Below, piece by piece: positions 1 through 11,000 of a stretch of DNA of 64,000 nucleotides. Location of the stretch: contig NC_134276.1 of the NCBI RefSeq assembly GCF_949628215.1, positions 104,446,756 to 104,510,755 of the forward strand. Reading direction: 5' to 3'. Every line of letters starts with the position of its first letter. Within the stretch, counting starts at the first letter, position 1. The notes under the pieces were generated by a model. It was not told the DNA's origin. It searched no databases and was given only the letters and a program-made list of their open reading frames with translations. The position numbers were made by a program, and so were the translations under genes. Source of the stretch: Phalacrocorax aristotelis (taxonomy: Eukaryota > Chordata > Aves > Suliformes > Phalacrocoracidae).

Positions 1-345
1 GAAAAAATGACAAAATCTAGATAGTCTAGTATTAGTTAGCCAAGAGCTGATTTTGTTTTAATAAACAAACAAAAAAAAAAAGGCTGAAAAAAACCCAGAC
101 TTAAACCCCACTGTATTATTATTTTGGCTTTTACAAAAGAAGCTATTTTTCTTCAAAGCCATTTGGAATGAATGAGTAAATTCTGCTAAATTTCTCTTAT
201 AATCCATGTTTGATCTGAAGCGGATTCTTGATAAGTCTGTGTGGGATAAAGTCTGTTGCATTCTTGATAGAGGATATAAATTCTAAAAAGTGAACATTAA
301 TACGACGCTTTAAGCAAAACGTGTTTTGGGATGGTCTGTTCACAG

Positions 346-2648
346 GATAAACGTCTTGTTCCTGGAGGTGGTGCAACGGAGATTGAATTAGCCAAGCAGA
401 TCACGTCTTACGGAGAGGTACAGCAAAGGGGCTTTCTGACTTTTTTTTTTCTATACACACGCACACACGTGTATGTACTTACACATGTATTTGTGACTTA
501 TAAAAATATATTTCGGTAGAAAATAATACTTATATTTGTATTAATGTATATAAATAAAAAAAAGTGAGGGGGAAAATGCCTCCCTATGTTATGGTTTTTT
601 GAAATGCTGACATGGTTTGCATCTTCACTTTAGACTTGTCCTGGGCTTGACCAATATGCCATCAAGAAGTTTGCTGAGGCATTTGAAGCCATTCCTCGAG
701 CACTGGCAGAAAACTCTGGAGTAAAGGCTAATGAGGTCATCTCCAAACTTTACGCTGTGCATCAGGAAGGGAACAAAAATGTTGGATTTGATATTGAGGT
801 AAGTAGTCTCTCATATTACTTGGTGCTCTGCAGTAGAGGGTTGTGTTTAAAAGTACTTCTATCAGGGTGAAGTATTTATAGATTAATTTAAATCACTGAA
901 GCTCTGTGTTGCACAGTCTAGAAGTAGAACTTCTTAGAGACCACTTACTGAAGTGGTTCCATCAGCAAGTGGTTAAATTCAGCGTGGTGGAGTGGCCTTA
1001 TGTAAGAGGTAAAGTGAGGTACTGAACTAATGTGATGGAGGGTAAGTCTTCAGTAATTACTTACTTTGTCTTCCTGCTAATGGATTAGGAATGAAGGTTT
1101 TCTGAAGAGAGAAGATGAGCTTAGAAAAGTGATAACTTATTCTAAACCTGTAACTTTGAAAACCCAGTAACTTGCTAGGTAGAAGCCTGAGAGAGTTTTG
1201 AATAATGGTTTGGGTTTTTTTTTCCCCTGTCTGATAGGCTGAAGCTGCTGCTGTGAAGGATATGTTGGAAGCTGGGGTATTAGACACGTACCTTGGGAAA
1301 TCCTGGGGTATCAAGCTAGCTACAAATGCAGCAGTAACTGTCCTAAGGGTAGATCAGGTGAGTTTACAAGTAATTTTGAGGCTGAGCTGAAACCTTTAAC
1401 TCAGTGTGCAGAACACTAATGCAGAATATGTGAATCTTTTGGAAATGCAAGGCATAAAAATATGATACTTGAAAATGTGGTTTGTTTACTTCTGAAAGAC
1501 AGGAAGTAGCTTGTTCAGGAGCTCTTAGTTTGGGACATAACAGTGTTGCTGCTTCCATAGGAGCACTATTAATGTTTCTTTTTAAGATTTGACAGCTGAT
1601 ATTTGTATCCAGAAAGTTACCCTAACTTTTGTAGGAACAAGATTTAACACAAGAAACGTTCTATCATATATTGTTTGTACACAAAAATCCAACTTTTAGG
1701 AAAAATGGAGGTTATAATATTAATGGTTTTAAAACTTCATATATATGGTAGAACTTCAGCAAAAACATATTTGCATGTAAATTTCTGTAGATTATTATGG
1801 CAAAAACAGCAGGAGGTCCAAAAGCCCCTAAGCAGCAAGGACATTGGGATAAGGATGACTGGAAAGATGAGCCTGAAATTTAGTATGCAGTAAGCTCTGT
1901 TTCTCTAGCAGAGAGGTATCTGTGTGTGAGCGCATGCATGAGTATATTGACAAGCACATGGCAGACGGTATCTTTCTTGAGGACACAACACTGCTGTCTT
2001 CTGTGTGCTGATTGCTACATTTTGTATTTGTGCCTTTGCAAATGAATTTTACTCCTAAAACCAAATTTTCATTGGAGGGACGACAAGTGGAGTTTTAGTT
2101 TTACCTTCCTTGTCACAATAGCAAGTGCAGAAATGAGCCTTTATCGTGGTAGGACTAGTGGGCTTTACGCTTTTAAACAGTGATGTTTAGACTCAGTAAT
2201 TCAGAACAACAGCTCTGATAATTCTTCTGCTTTCTGTTGTGTGCATCCTCTAAACCAGACACTTGCTAGCCTGTTCAAGCACTCACTTTCTGTAGACTAA
2301 CTGAAGTCTTAAATTGCATGCAAAAATGAGGTAAATGCCCTTTTTTTGTGTGTATTGGGGCTCAGCTTCTGCCATTTTCAAGAAAAAAAAATAACTAATT
2401 TGTGAATATCTCCATTAGGTGGATAATAATATTCACTGGCTTAAGTTCAGAGTAGGGAAACTGCATGAATTTGGTGAATGTTGACAGTCACCGTTGTATG
2501 GCTGTAAGTAAGAGTGGGGTAAGGGTCTGATTCTAACCTTACCTTTTTCTACTTCCCTGTTATCTTCAAGATCATTATGGCAAAACCGGCTGGTGGCCCT
2601 AAACCTCCATCAGGAAAGAAAGACTGGGATGAAGACCAAAACGATTGA
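346..2648 (+). CDS. CCT8: CCT8, TRiC/CCT chaperonin theta subunit (3' part)
   Basis: This is the C-terminal 144 codons of the theta subunit of the cytosolic chaperonin TRiC/CCT, which folds actin, tubulin and other proteins in an ATP-driven double ring. Exons are 346-417, 634-798, 1238-1357 and 2571-2648, all joining in phase 0 with AG/GT borders. The peptide starts DKRLVPGGGATEIELAKQI, the conserved equatorial-domain stretch of group II chaperonins. It continues through NEVISKLYAVHQEG and LATNAAVTVLRVDQ and ends in IIMAKPAGGPKPPSG and a KKDWDEDQND tail, the usual vertebrate CCT8 end. The upstream exons lie left of the window, and bases 1-345 are intron with nothing else visible. A second possible terminal exon at 1791-1883 is listed separately. 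The gene is tail-to-tail with USP16. The identification is firm. Confidence 0.96.
1791..1889 (+). CDS. CCT8: CCT8 alternative C-terminal exon (duplicated last exon)
   Basis: An AG acceptor (TTTCTGTAG, 1782-1790) precedes an open frame that joins in phase 0 to the exon ending ...RVDQ. It reads IIMAKTAGGPKAPKQQGHW and then DKDDWKDEPEI before a TAG at 1881-1883. This clearly parallels the canonical last exon at 2571 (IIMAKPAGGPKPPSG...DWDEDQND), so the two look like copies of one exon about 780 bp apart. A good donor (GCA/GTAAGC at 1890) follows six bases after the stop. The exon could therefore be a 99-bp cassette spliced on to 2571, with the stop too close to the junction to trigger nonsense-mediated decay. 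I saw no AATAAA soon after it. Use of this exon is inferred; the duplication is visible in the sequence. Confidence 0.75.
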
Positions 2649-2800
2649 ACAGTTTAACTGTACTTAAGTGATGTGATTATGTGAGGGTTTTTTTAATACT
2701 CCAGTTGGAGCCTGTCACAATGTCTTGCTCTGTTGCCTTTAAGTTATGAACTGCGTGCAATGGAGCGCAGAACTTCAATAAACATACTTGCTGTTAAAAT
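2649..2800 (+). other. CCT8: CCT8 3' UTR
   Basis: Short 3' untranslated region after the TGA at 2646-2648. A canonical AATAAA sits at 2777-2782, so cleavage is expected near 2795-2805. The resulting UTR of about 150 bases is an ordinary length for this gene. Confidence 0.8.
2777..2782 (+). terminator. CCT8: CCT8 polyadenylation signal AATAAA
   Basis: Canonical hexamer about 130 bases after the CCT8 stop codon, in the context CTTCAATAAACATAC. Confidence 0.85.
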
Positions 2801-2839
2801 GTTACCTGTCACTTTATTTGGACTTCGCACGGCATGGCT

Positions 2840-3800
2840 GTTCCTAGCAGGTGAATATGTGGGGATGGCAGTGGGGGGGCTGTGGCAGGCTGACTCTAGG
2901 TGGCTGCCAGGGGCCCCTTCCTCACCAGGGCAGAGGTGGAAAATAAGCAGAAAAAGCTCATGGGCTGAGATAAAGATGGGGAGATCACTTACCAGTTGCC
3001 GTTTCAGGCAGAACAGATTCAACATGTGCAAAATTAATTTATTACCAATTAAAAATAGAGTTGGGGGGTGAGAAACCATGTTCCTGTGCACCTCCCCTTC
3101 TTCCCAGGCTCAGCTGTACTCCTTCACTCCTACTTCATCTACCTTTTCCTCCCCCCCGCCTGAGTGGTGTGGGGACAGGAATGGGGGTTGTGGTCAGTCC
3201 ATAGCAGCTCCTGCCTACACACACTTTTCCCTTCCTCCGCTCCTGCAGGGCCCAGTCCTTTGTGAGCTGCTTCGGCAGGGTTGTCCTCCATAGTCGCAGT
3301 CTGTCGGGGACGACTGCTCCAGGTAGCCCTCTGTGGGCTGCTGTTTCTGGCAGGAAATCCTGGCCCAGCCTGTGCTCCTTGCTGCAGGCTGCAGCTCCCT
3401 CCAAGGCATGAGCCACCTGCTCTGACTTGGGGGCCTCCACAGCTGCAGCGCAGAGGTCCAGCATGGTCCTCACCATGGGCCATGGGTAGGCCCTGCTCCA
3501 GCGTGGTCCTGCAGGGGATCCCTGCTGGCGTGCCTGCGGCTCCTCTTTCTCTCACGTGGCTGCTTGCAGGGCTGTTTGTTTCTCCCGGTTTTCCCCTCAC
3601 TCCTGAGCAGTGTTTTGCCCTTTCTTATATGCCCTTTCCCCAGGGTGCTACCACCTTGGCTGCAGGACTCAGCCGTGCCCTGCGGTGGGTCTGTTGGAGT
3701 TGGCTGCAGCCAGCATCAGGCACACCTGGCCTCTCCTCACAGAGGCTGCAGCCCAGCCCACCACCCTGACCCCAGATGAGTATCGAAATAAGTATGGCAG
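2840..3800. repeat. Degenerate GC-rich LTR-like interspersed repeat
   Basis: This GC-rich block stands out from AT-rich surroundings. It contains the phrase TCATGGGCTGAGATAAAGAT near 2959, which resembles the CTCGTGGGTTGAGATAAGAA phrase of the bird ERVL LTRs later in this window (49852 and 34984). It also has loosely repeated units of the type CTGCTCCAG-(C/G)GT-GG...GGGCTGC between 3290 and 3530. I read it as an old, decayed avian LTR of the large GC-rich type, but its ends and strand are uncertain. The short open frames across it are chance consequences of base composition. Confidence 0.45.
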
Positions 3801-4845
3801 CAGGTCTGCGGTCCACGCCTACATTCATTTTTGTTACACGCATCTATTATTTGACCTTCACCCTTTAAAAGTCTCCACGCTCTCAAAATGGCAGCCTGAC
3901 AGCAGTGAACTGCATCTCAGGCTAATGGCCTTAAAAATAAATGCTGAGCAGCAATAGCTACTGTGATGCAGTGCTGGAATCTTTCAGCTGAAGCCCCCTG
4001 TTAAGATTCTTCTTGGAAAGTGAACAGCTTGTGTGTCTCAGAGTAGCTTGAAAGGAGAACTGCACTTGAAATTCAAGCCACTTCAATAATTAATCCTTTC
4101 ATCACTCTTGCCAGTGCTACTCTATTTCAACACCAGAAGGGAGTGGAAGGCTAAATCAAGTCTGGGACTATCATCTTATGCCTAAATAAGGCTGCCATAT
4201 GGCAGCTACAGTAATGCTTTATAGTCATTTGCTGGTGTGGCTGAAAAATAGAGTTTTCAGGAGGACTGGCATACTGATATAGTCAGCTGCACAAGTGCTA
4301 CTGCTGATGACCATAAGGATAATAGGAAAACATAAGCTGCCCATTTTCTTAGTAAGGTTGTGGTGAAAAATGCACTGACTGTAAGCAGCTGCTGCTCTTG
4401 CATGGGGGAGCCAAGATTTTGTTGATGTGAAACACCCTATGAAGCTTAGCCTGTGGAGAACTTCAAAGTTACAAGTCACTCTGGGACTAGTTTTCTTACC
4501 CCTCCACTGCAGAGAGGCTAAGCTGGAGTCACTGTAGAGAGCCCTGAGCTCTCAACCATGCCAGGATACCAGCATACGCTGCCCATGCAGAAGGATTCCT
4601 AGAGAGTTTGCAAACTGCAGGCTCTGCTGTTGCATGTAAACCAACAGTGGAAAGAGAGCTGATGCTGAATTTGTCTCAGCTCTAAGATGTGTAGGAAGAC
4701 ACATCCTAAAATACACATGGAGCAGATGATAGCCAAGATAACTTTAAAGTGAGAGAGTTGCTGACTAAGATGTATAACCCTTGCAGGAAACTAACAGTTG
4801 CTGTCTGTGCCAACACAGAAATTACTCAAGAGGAGGTCAAAGCTG
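3800..4845. other. Intergenic DNA between CCT8 and USP16
   Basis: About 1 kb of moderately AT-rich sequence between the convergent genes. I see no exon-like frame, RNA gene or recognisable repeat. It probably includes transcription-termination zones of both genes. Confidence 0.5.
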
Positions 4846-4864
4846 TAATTCTGGAAAAAAAAAC

Positions 4865-4870
4865 TTTATT
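4865..4870 (-). terminator. USP16: USP16 polyadenylation signal (AATAAA on - strand)
   Basis: TTTATT on the + strand is AATAAA on the - strand, about 190 bases beyond the USP16 stop at 5058-5060. It sits beside an A-run (4855-4863). Cleavage is expected near 4845. Confidence 0.75.
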
Positions 4871-5057
4871 TATTTAAAAAGTAGTGAAAACACTGGAAAA
4901 AGTATAAGTTAACCATTTGTCAGTGGGCCTAAGAAGCATAAAGTATATTCCTGCAGGTGTATACAGTGGCTCCGACATTTAACATGATTTGCTAGTCTCT
5001 GCCTTCTTTCAGACCACATGAAGAGGAAAGCATATACGAGAAGGCTTCTCAGATGAG

Positions 5058-8000
5058 TTACAGCAGTCGCTCATAGAAAAGGAGATAGGCTTGCGAGCTC
5101 AGCACCTTCGATGCAGACACGGCTTGTACGTGGGTATCGCTGATGTGGAACCACTGTCCTTTTACTGGCTCAGTTTCTAAAGCTGTGAAAGGAAGAATTT
5201 AGGAGTAAAAGTTATTACAAAGAACTGAAGCAACAACTCTGTTACTGTTCTGCAGTAAGAAATAATTTGTAAAGTATTTCTAATTATTTACCTTGAGGAG
5301 ACTGTCCTCGAAGGACAAGATCAGAGAGATGGTTGTTCATGCTTCTCATTTTAGCATAAGCAGTGTAGTGCCCAGACCTCATTGTTCCACTATGTTCCAC
5401 AACTCCATAGAGAGAGTAGAGTACTTTTGTATGCCCTTCAGCCACGTTCTGTAAACGCAGAAGTTTAGGTATGTCAGTCAGGTACTGGGCTTTAAACAAG
5501 GCTAGAATGTAAACTCTTCACTTTGCTTTGCTTGCTGATGGAAGGGAAGCTGATCATCATGGATTCATGCAAAAGCTACAGCTTTAATCAGCAGAAGCAC
5601 GCTGACTCAGGTACAAGTTGCACTTATAAGTTATCCTGTATTATCACACAAAACTGAAGCTTCTGCTAGATTCTGCTAAGCAGCTTAATTGTGAAAGGAC
5701 ATTACATGGGAAAGGAGAATCTGACTGTTTTCCCACTTACTTTGCATTTAACTGTACAGAAAGGAGCCAAGTCTATCACTTCTGGAAACTTGATATGCCT
5801 GTTAACCTTCCGTAGATTAAATCCAGCCTTAAACAGACAAAAGTAGAAAAAACCCCGTAACATTAAAATGTAGTACATTAAACCCCTGCTTAGTTACTAA
5901 GCATTTGAGGTTAAAGTTTCTACAGTACAAAATTAGTTTTACATCACACAAAATTGGGAAAAGTCAACTTTTTTTCCCCTCTCCAATGCACAAGGTTCTC
6001 CAGCATTACCCCCTTGCCCCCACATGCTGAAGCGGAGGACAAGTTACGACCACTCTTTAATTCACTCTTATGATAACTTAACAGTAGCAAAAGTGGAAAA
6101 AGAATCACCTCTAACATATTTATGTAACTACGAGGACACCTCTGCTGCTCAGATACTGTAGTATGCCCGAGGGGCGAATTTTATATTGTCAAAACTGATT
6201 GTAACATCTACTCGCACCTTATTCAAATAATTCTCCAGTATCAAACTGGAAAAACAAAAGGAGGTAATGACAAACGTTATTTCCTTAGCCATGTTACAGT
6301 CTCTTGGAATAGGCTACACATTTCCGTTTTCTCTGTGGAATTGCTTTGCACGTACTTAAAGTCACCTCCCTTATTTTTCAAGAATTTTGACTAAAATACT
6401 GAACAGCTTAAATTTAGAAGAGGCAATACTGTCTCCCATCCCCGTTCCTTTCCTCTTTCTTGAAAAGCTAAAGCCCTAAATTAAAAGTTCTCCTACAACT
6501 TGGAACAAAGGTAAGCCACCTTACTTTGGTGTCTAAAACTAAGACTTAAGTTGCACTGCTTTCCATTCACCCCCCTTTTTTCTTCCCTCAGGAGGGCTCT
6601 TAATCCTCTCTTTTCCAATTCTACTGGCCTGTTTGTTACATTCATTGAGTAAGGGAACCTATTCTATCTGTACTGAAATGTAAGAGACCACGAACCACTG
6701 CGGTAGTGAGAAACAATTAATGCTAAGGTACTGCTTAATACAGTAAGCAATAACAATAGCGAGGGAATATATTAATAAATAAGGGAATAAATAAGCTCAA
6801 AAGCCAGTGTTTTTCAGGTAACTAATGGAATATTCTTTCAGGAAAAGACATCCCAACTCCTCAAAGACCACGAAAACCAACACTCCGCACGAATACCTTC
6901 CAAACCTTGGGAAAATCCTAAACCAAAACAGTCCTATAGGAAATGAAAACATGCTAACGTTAGTTTTAAGTTAAGCTAGTAGTATGTGCATATGTACATA
7001 TTAATGCTATATACATACACATTTTTGAAATATCAGCCTTCTACTTACCTGCTGAAACCTCTTTAAGTGAAGAGTTAAAATTGGAGGAGCAAGAGAGATT
7101 AGCATCTGCTTTTGGGCATTAGTATAAACATACTTTTCACCTAGAGAAAAGAAAAACCACCAATGATTAACATCAAAACAAATGTTACAGCAAGAATTTC
7201 TTTATTTTCACTATTTAGACCGTTACAGTGTCACCCCCTACAGCAACTGAGAAACTGAACATTCTCCTTTAACATGATGAACTACTGTACAACAGCTGCC
7301 ACCTTGCAGATCCCATACCGCAAGAGTAACCGCTCACACCACCTCTGAGCAGTGTCAGCACAAGCAGGATGATTTCTTGCTCGTTCTTTACAAATCTCAC
7401 AATCAGAAATTGCCTTTTGAGCAATGACCAACATGATTTCCCTATGACTGTCACTGCAGAATTTTCACATTTGAGGAAAAGAAGTCACCTGCTAAATAGC
7501 TACTCCCTACATTCATCCACATAACAAATTTTCAGGTTGAAATGCCCCTTCCCTCTCCCAAACCCACTCCTCTTTGCTTACTCTTCTCTTCCAGTCCTGC
7601 AGTAATCTGTACTCAAACTGGTGATCCCTACTATTCTGCTCAGTTAAGAACTTACTTGTATTGATCTGTGTGAAAGATGTTCACAGCATAACTTGGATCA
7701 GTTGAACTGATCAGTGGGTAAAGTTATGCAAATACCACTTTAGGGACCTTTCCCCCCCCCAAGCAGCAGATAGGGACATATTTAAAGTTTTCTTTTAAAA
7801 GATGCTTTGTCATACTTTTCATGTTCTTCTTTGGTCCATAATGTCTTTGTGTACATATTTCACAGAGTAGTTTATTGTTCTCAGTAAGTTTTTCATTACG
7901 GGTAAATTGACACAAACAGTGATGGATTGAACCTTCTTCAGGGTTCAGATCTTCCCTGTTTGCAAGAGTACAAAACGCTGTTTCTGGATCTTCAGTTGAC

Positions 8001-11000
8001 ACTTCACGCAACTTGATGGGAGCAGTCTGAAGGTCATCAAAGATATTCGTATCAGATTCAGCACTGGTATCCAAGTGTAGTTTTGAAAAGTCGGTAGTGA
8101 ACTCTTCCTCATCTTCATTTTCATCATCCTCATCTTTCAAAGATGAGTTGTCAAGGCCATTGAGAAATTTTATAGGAGAATCTAAGTCTTCCATAGGGAG
8201 ATCCATGAGAAACTCATTTTCTACACACTCTTGTTCTGGCTTTCCTGTATTTCCATGCATACTCTGAATTTCTGTACTATTTCCCTGTATACTCAAGTCT
8301 TTTTGAGTTAAGCAGTGATCTTTGCAGTCATTTGATGATTCTTCTTCTTGCTTCATATCAGGAGTTTCAGAGTTAATTTCTGCCTCTGATTCTTGGTTAT
8401 TCTCGACGTCTTTTTCTGACTGTTCAGTTGCACAGATATCTGTCAAGTGAAGCACCTTTCCTTGAAGTTTTTGCTGACGGCGCTGGCTCTGCAAATTGGA
8501 ATACACAATATACAAGAATACAAAAACCAGAGCAAGGTCAAATTATTTTTAGCACTTCTTACCATATCTTTACCAAAATTTTTGGAGTATGCCACAGCTG
8601 CAAAGGGCTGGGGAATATTATATCTATGATATAATGATCACAGATGATCAATTCAACCAATACTGAGTTTATCCTCACTCGGATATAGTTCCCACTGCTC
8701 CTTGTTACACAGTATCTTCAAAATACAACCAATGATCCCCTTTATATCTTCCTGATCCTTTCTTATGCCTGTATTCTAAAGTTTAGTGAATATTCTCACA
8801 ATCAATGACTGGAGAACAGCTGTCTGATACAAATTAATGCTATTTCAGGCAGGTAACACGAATTCCACATTCCTCTGGATATTAGCTTATTCCTAGCACA
8901 GCAACTCTTAGCAGAACATGTAACTTCTTAATAGCAAGGACAGATACAATTGGTCTTCAGTTGTGCATTTGAGTGCGGAGAAGTTCTAAGCTGTCTCCTT
9001 CCCCTCCATCTAAACTGAGGAAGCAAAAAGAATTTGTTTTGTTACTGAAGTGCTTGCAGCTTCTGGTAAAAGTGGACTACTTATCAAAACCAACCTTGGC
9101 TTGTTTTTTGGCCTGTTTCTTTGCTTTTTTCTGAAGGTGCTTGCTTGTACCAGGGGGCTCATCTCTCTGCTTAAGGTAACAGTCATTGTTTTTGTCCTCC
9201 TCTTCTTCAGGTGCGTCTTTGGTTTTTTTAATGTTTCTCTCATTTGTAATTTTTACTTTCTACAAAAAACCAAAAAGCCACAAAACAATCACAGAAGAAG
9301 AGATGTTATTGTCCTTAATAACAAAATAGTATTCCAAAGAAAACTGTAAGGATGTTATCTGAGTTTTCAGCTCAAGATATAACATTTTAGTGACTATAAC
9401 ATACACCACCCTAATGCTTACAGAAGGTCTCACGCCGGGGGAGTCCATGTGAAACAATGACTTGCAGAACAAAACAGTATGGAAAAAGTGAGGCTATCAA
9501 GGGCCAAATTCTGAACCTGTAAAGGGGCAACATTACCTTTGGCTCTGAGAGATGTAAAACTCATTAAATGCACTGAAGAGTAACATTCTACACAAGTGGA
9601 GACATTTTCAGTTGAATTGCCTTCTACAGAATTTGTTTGCTTCTGGCAAAGTGAAATTTGTTTGTTGCAGAAGACATATGATCCCTTTGCCTGAGGGGGC
9701 TTCATTTCAATATTTACTCATTAGCTTTTGTGTGAGCAGTGCTACGTAACAAATCTGAAATGTTACATATGCAAATTATCAATTTGAAACACAAAGCAAA
9801 TAAAGTATTTTAAGCATCTAGAGATCAAGCAAATAAATCAATATTGATCAAGTAAGTATTCACATACTATCCTAATAACGTTTCTTAATATTCAGGTTAT
9901 TGAATAAAGTTATTGAATAAAGTTATGAGAAGTATTCTTGCACTCAGTGCAGAAAAACAGATGAAAAGAGAAAAAAAGAAAAAGCATTCAAGCAACCAGC
10001 AGGCACCCACCACTGCCATGGAATTTAGTTCAGTTTTACAGCAGTGAGGACTAATTGGGAAACATTGTTCTTTGCAACTCAGTCTTCTACAACAGTAAGA
10101 CAACATTGGCACACACTAGATTATTCCCTAAGCCAACCTCTACATTAGAAACATTAACTGACAAAGCAGGAAGCTCACTAACAGACTATCAGTGATCTTC
10201 CAGAGACAGCTGACAGGAATGACTGTCATAGTTGTATTCTCTGTCTTTCCGGGCAAATTTATAATTTTAACTTTCAAGAGACATTTAGAAAGATGCATAA
10301 ATTCATTCCCTAATGATAATATAATAAAGGTGTTTTCATGTAAGTTAAAAAAAAAAAAACTATGCCAAAAAGCAAGCATGTACTATTTCTTACCTGATCA
10401 TCCAGTATGGGAAGTGACAAATCAAGGAAAGACTCATGGACCAAGGATACCTTTAAATGAAAATTTAGGAGTCCAGTTTAATTTTGTTTGGAAGCAGCTA
10501 GCTTGCTGTCAATAGGTTTATTTGTATGTACCCTTGTTTGCATTCAATGCATGCTTTCACTTGTGCATACAAATGTAAAGCTCAGCTAACCTACCTTCAC
10601 TAACAGCTATCCATGACCACAGAAATAGGCAAGAAATAACTAAAATTTGTAAAAGTTTCTAGTAGCCTGGAGTGTGAGAACCCAACTTAGGGCCTATGAG
10701 ATTGTACTCTGCAATCTCTCGTGACACTCACCTAGCTCACTCACTAATGCCCTGAATTACTTCGTTCTCAGGATGCATTATCCCAATAGTGCCTTCTTGC
10801 TTAACTATTCTCCTGGCAATCCCATGGTCATTCCAGTGTGGGAAAGGGGGAGAGTAGTCATCTGATGAAAAAGGAAGGGTCCCCTGGCAGCATACTGCTG
10901 GTAGCAGAGCAATTCACCCACTCTACGGTCTGTACGTCTGGAAGGTGTTTACCAGGAATCTGAGAGCAAATTCATCTGGCAAAGGCAGCTTGCTGTTGCT

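Noticed and set aside
1791-1883. The extra CCT8 exon as a processed pseudogene fragment or annotation slip
   Set aside because: It has its own acceptor, correct phase, an open frame to a stop and no trace of neighbouring CCT8 exons, which fits exon duplication instead.
3135-3769. Open frames of 113-162 codons on both strands between CCT8 and USP16
   Set aside because: They lie in the GC-rich LTR-like block, are mutually antisense, and have no conserved motif.
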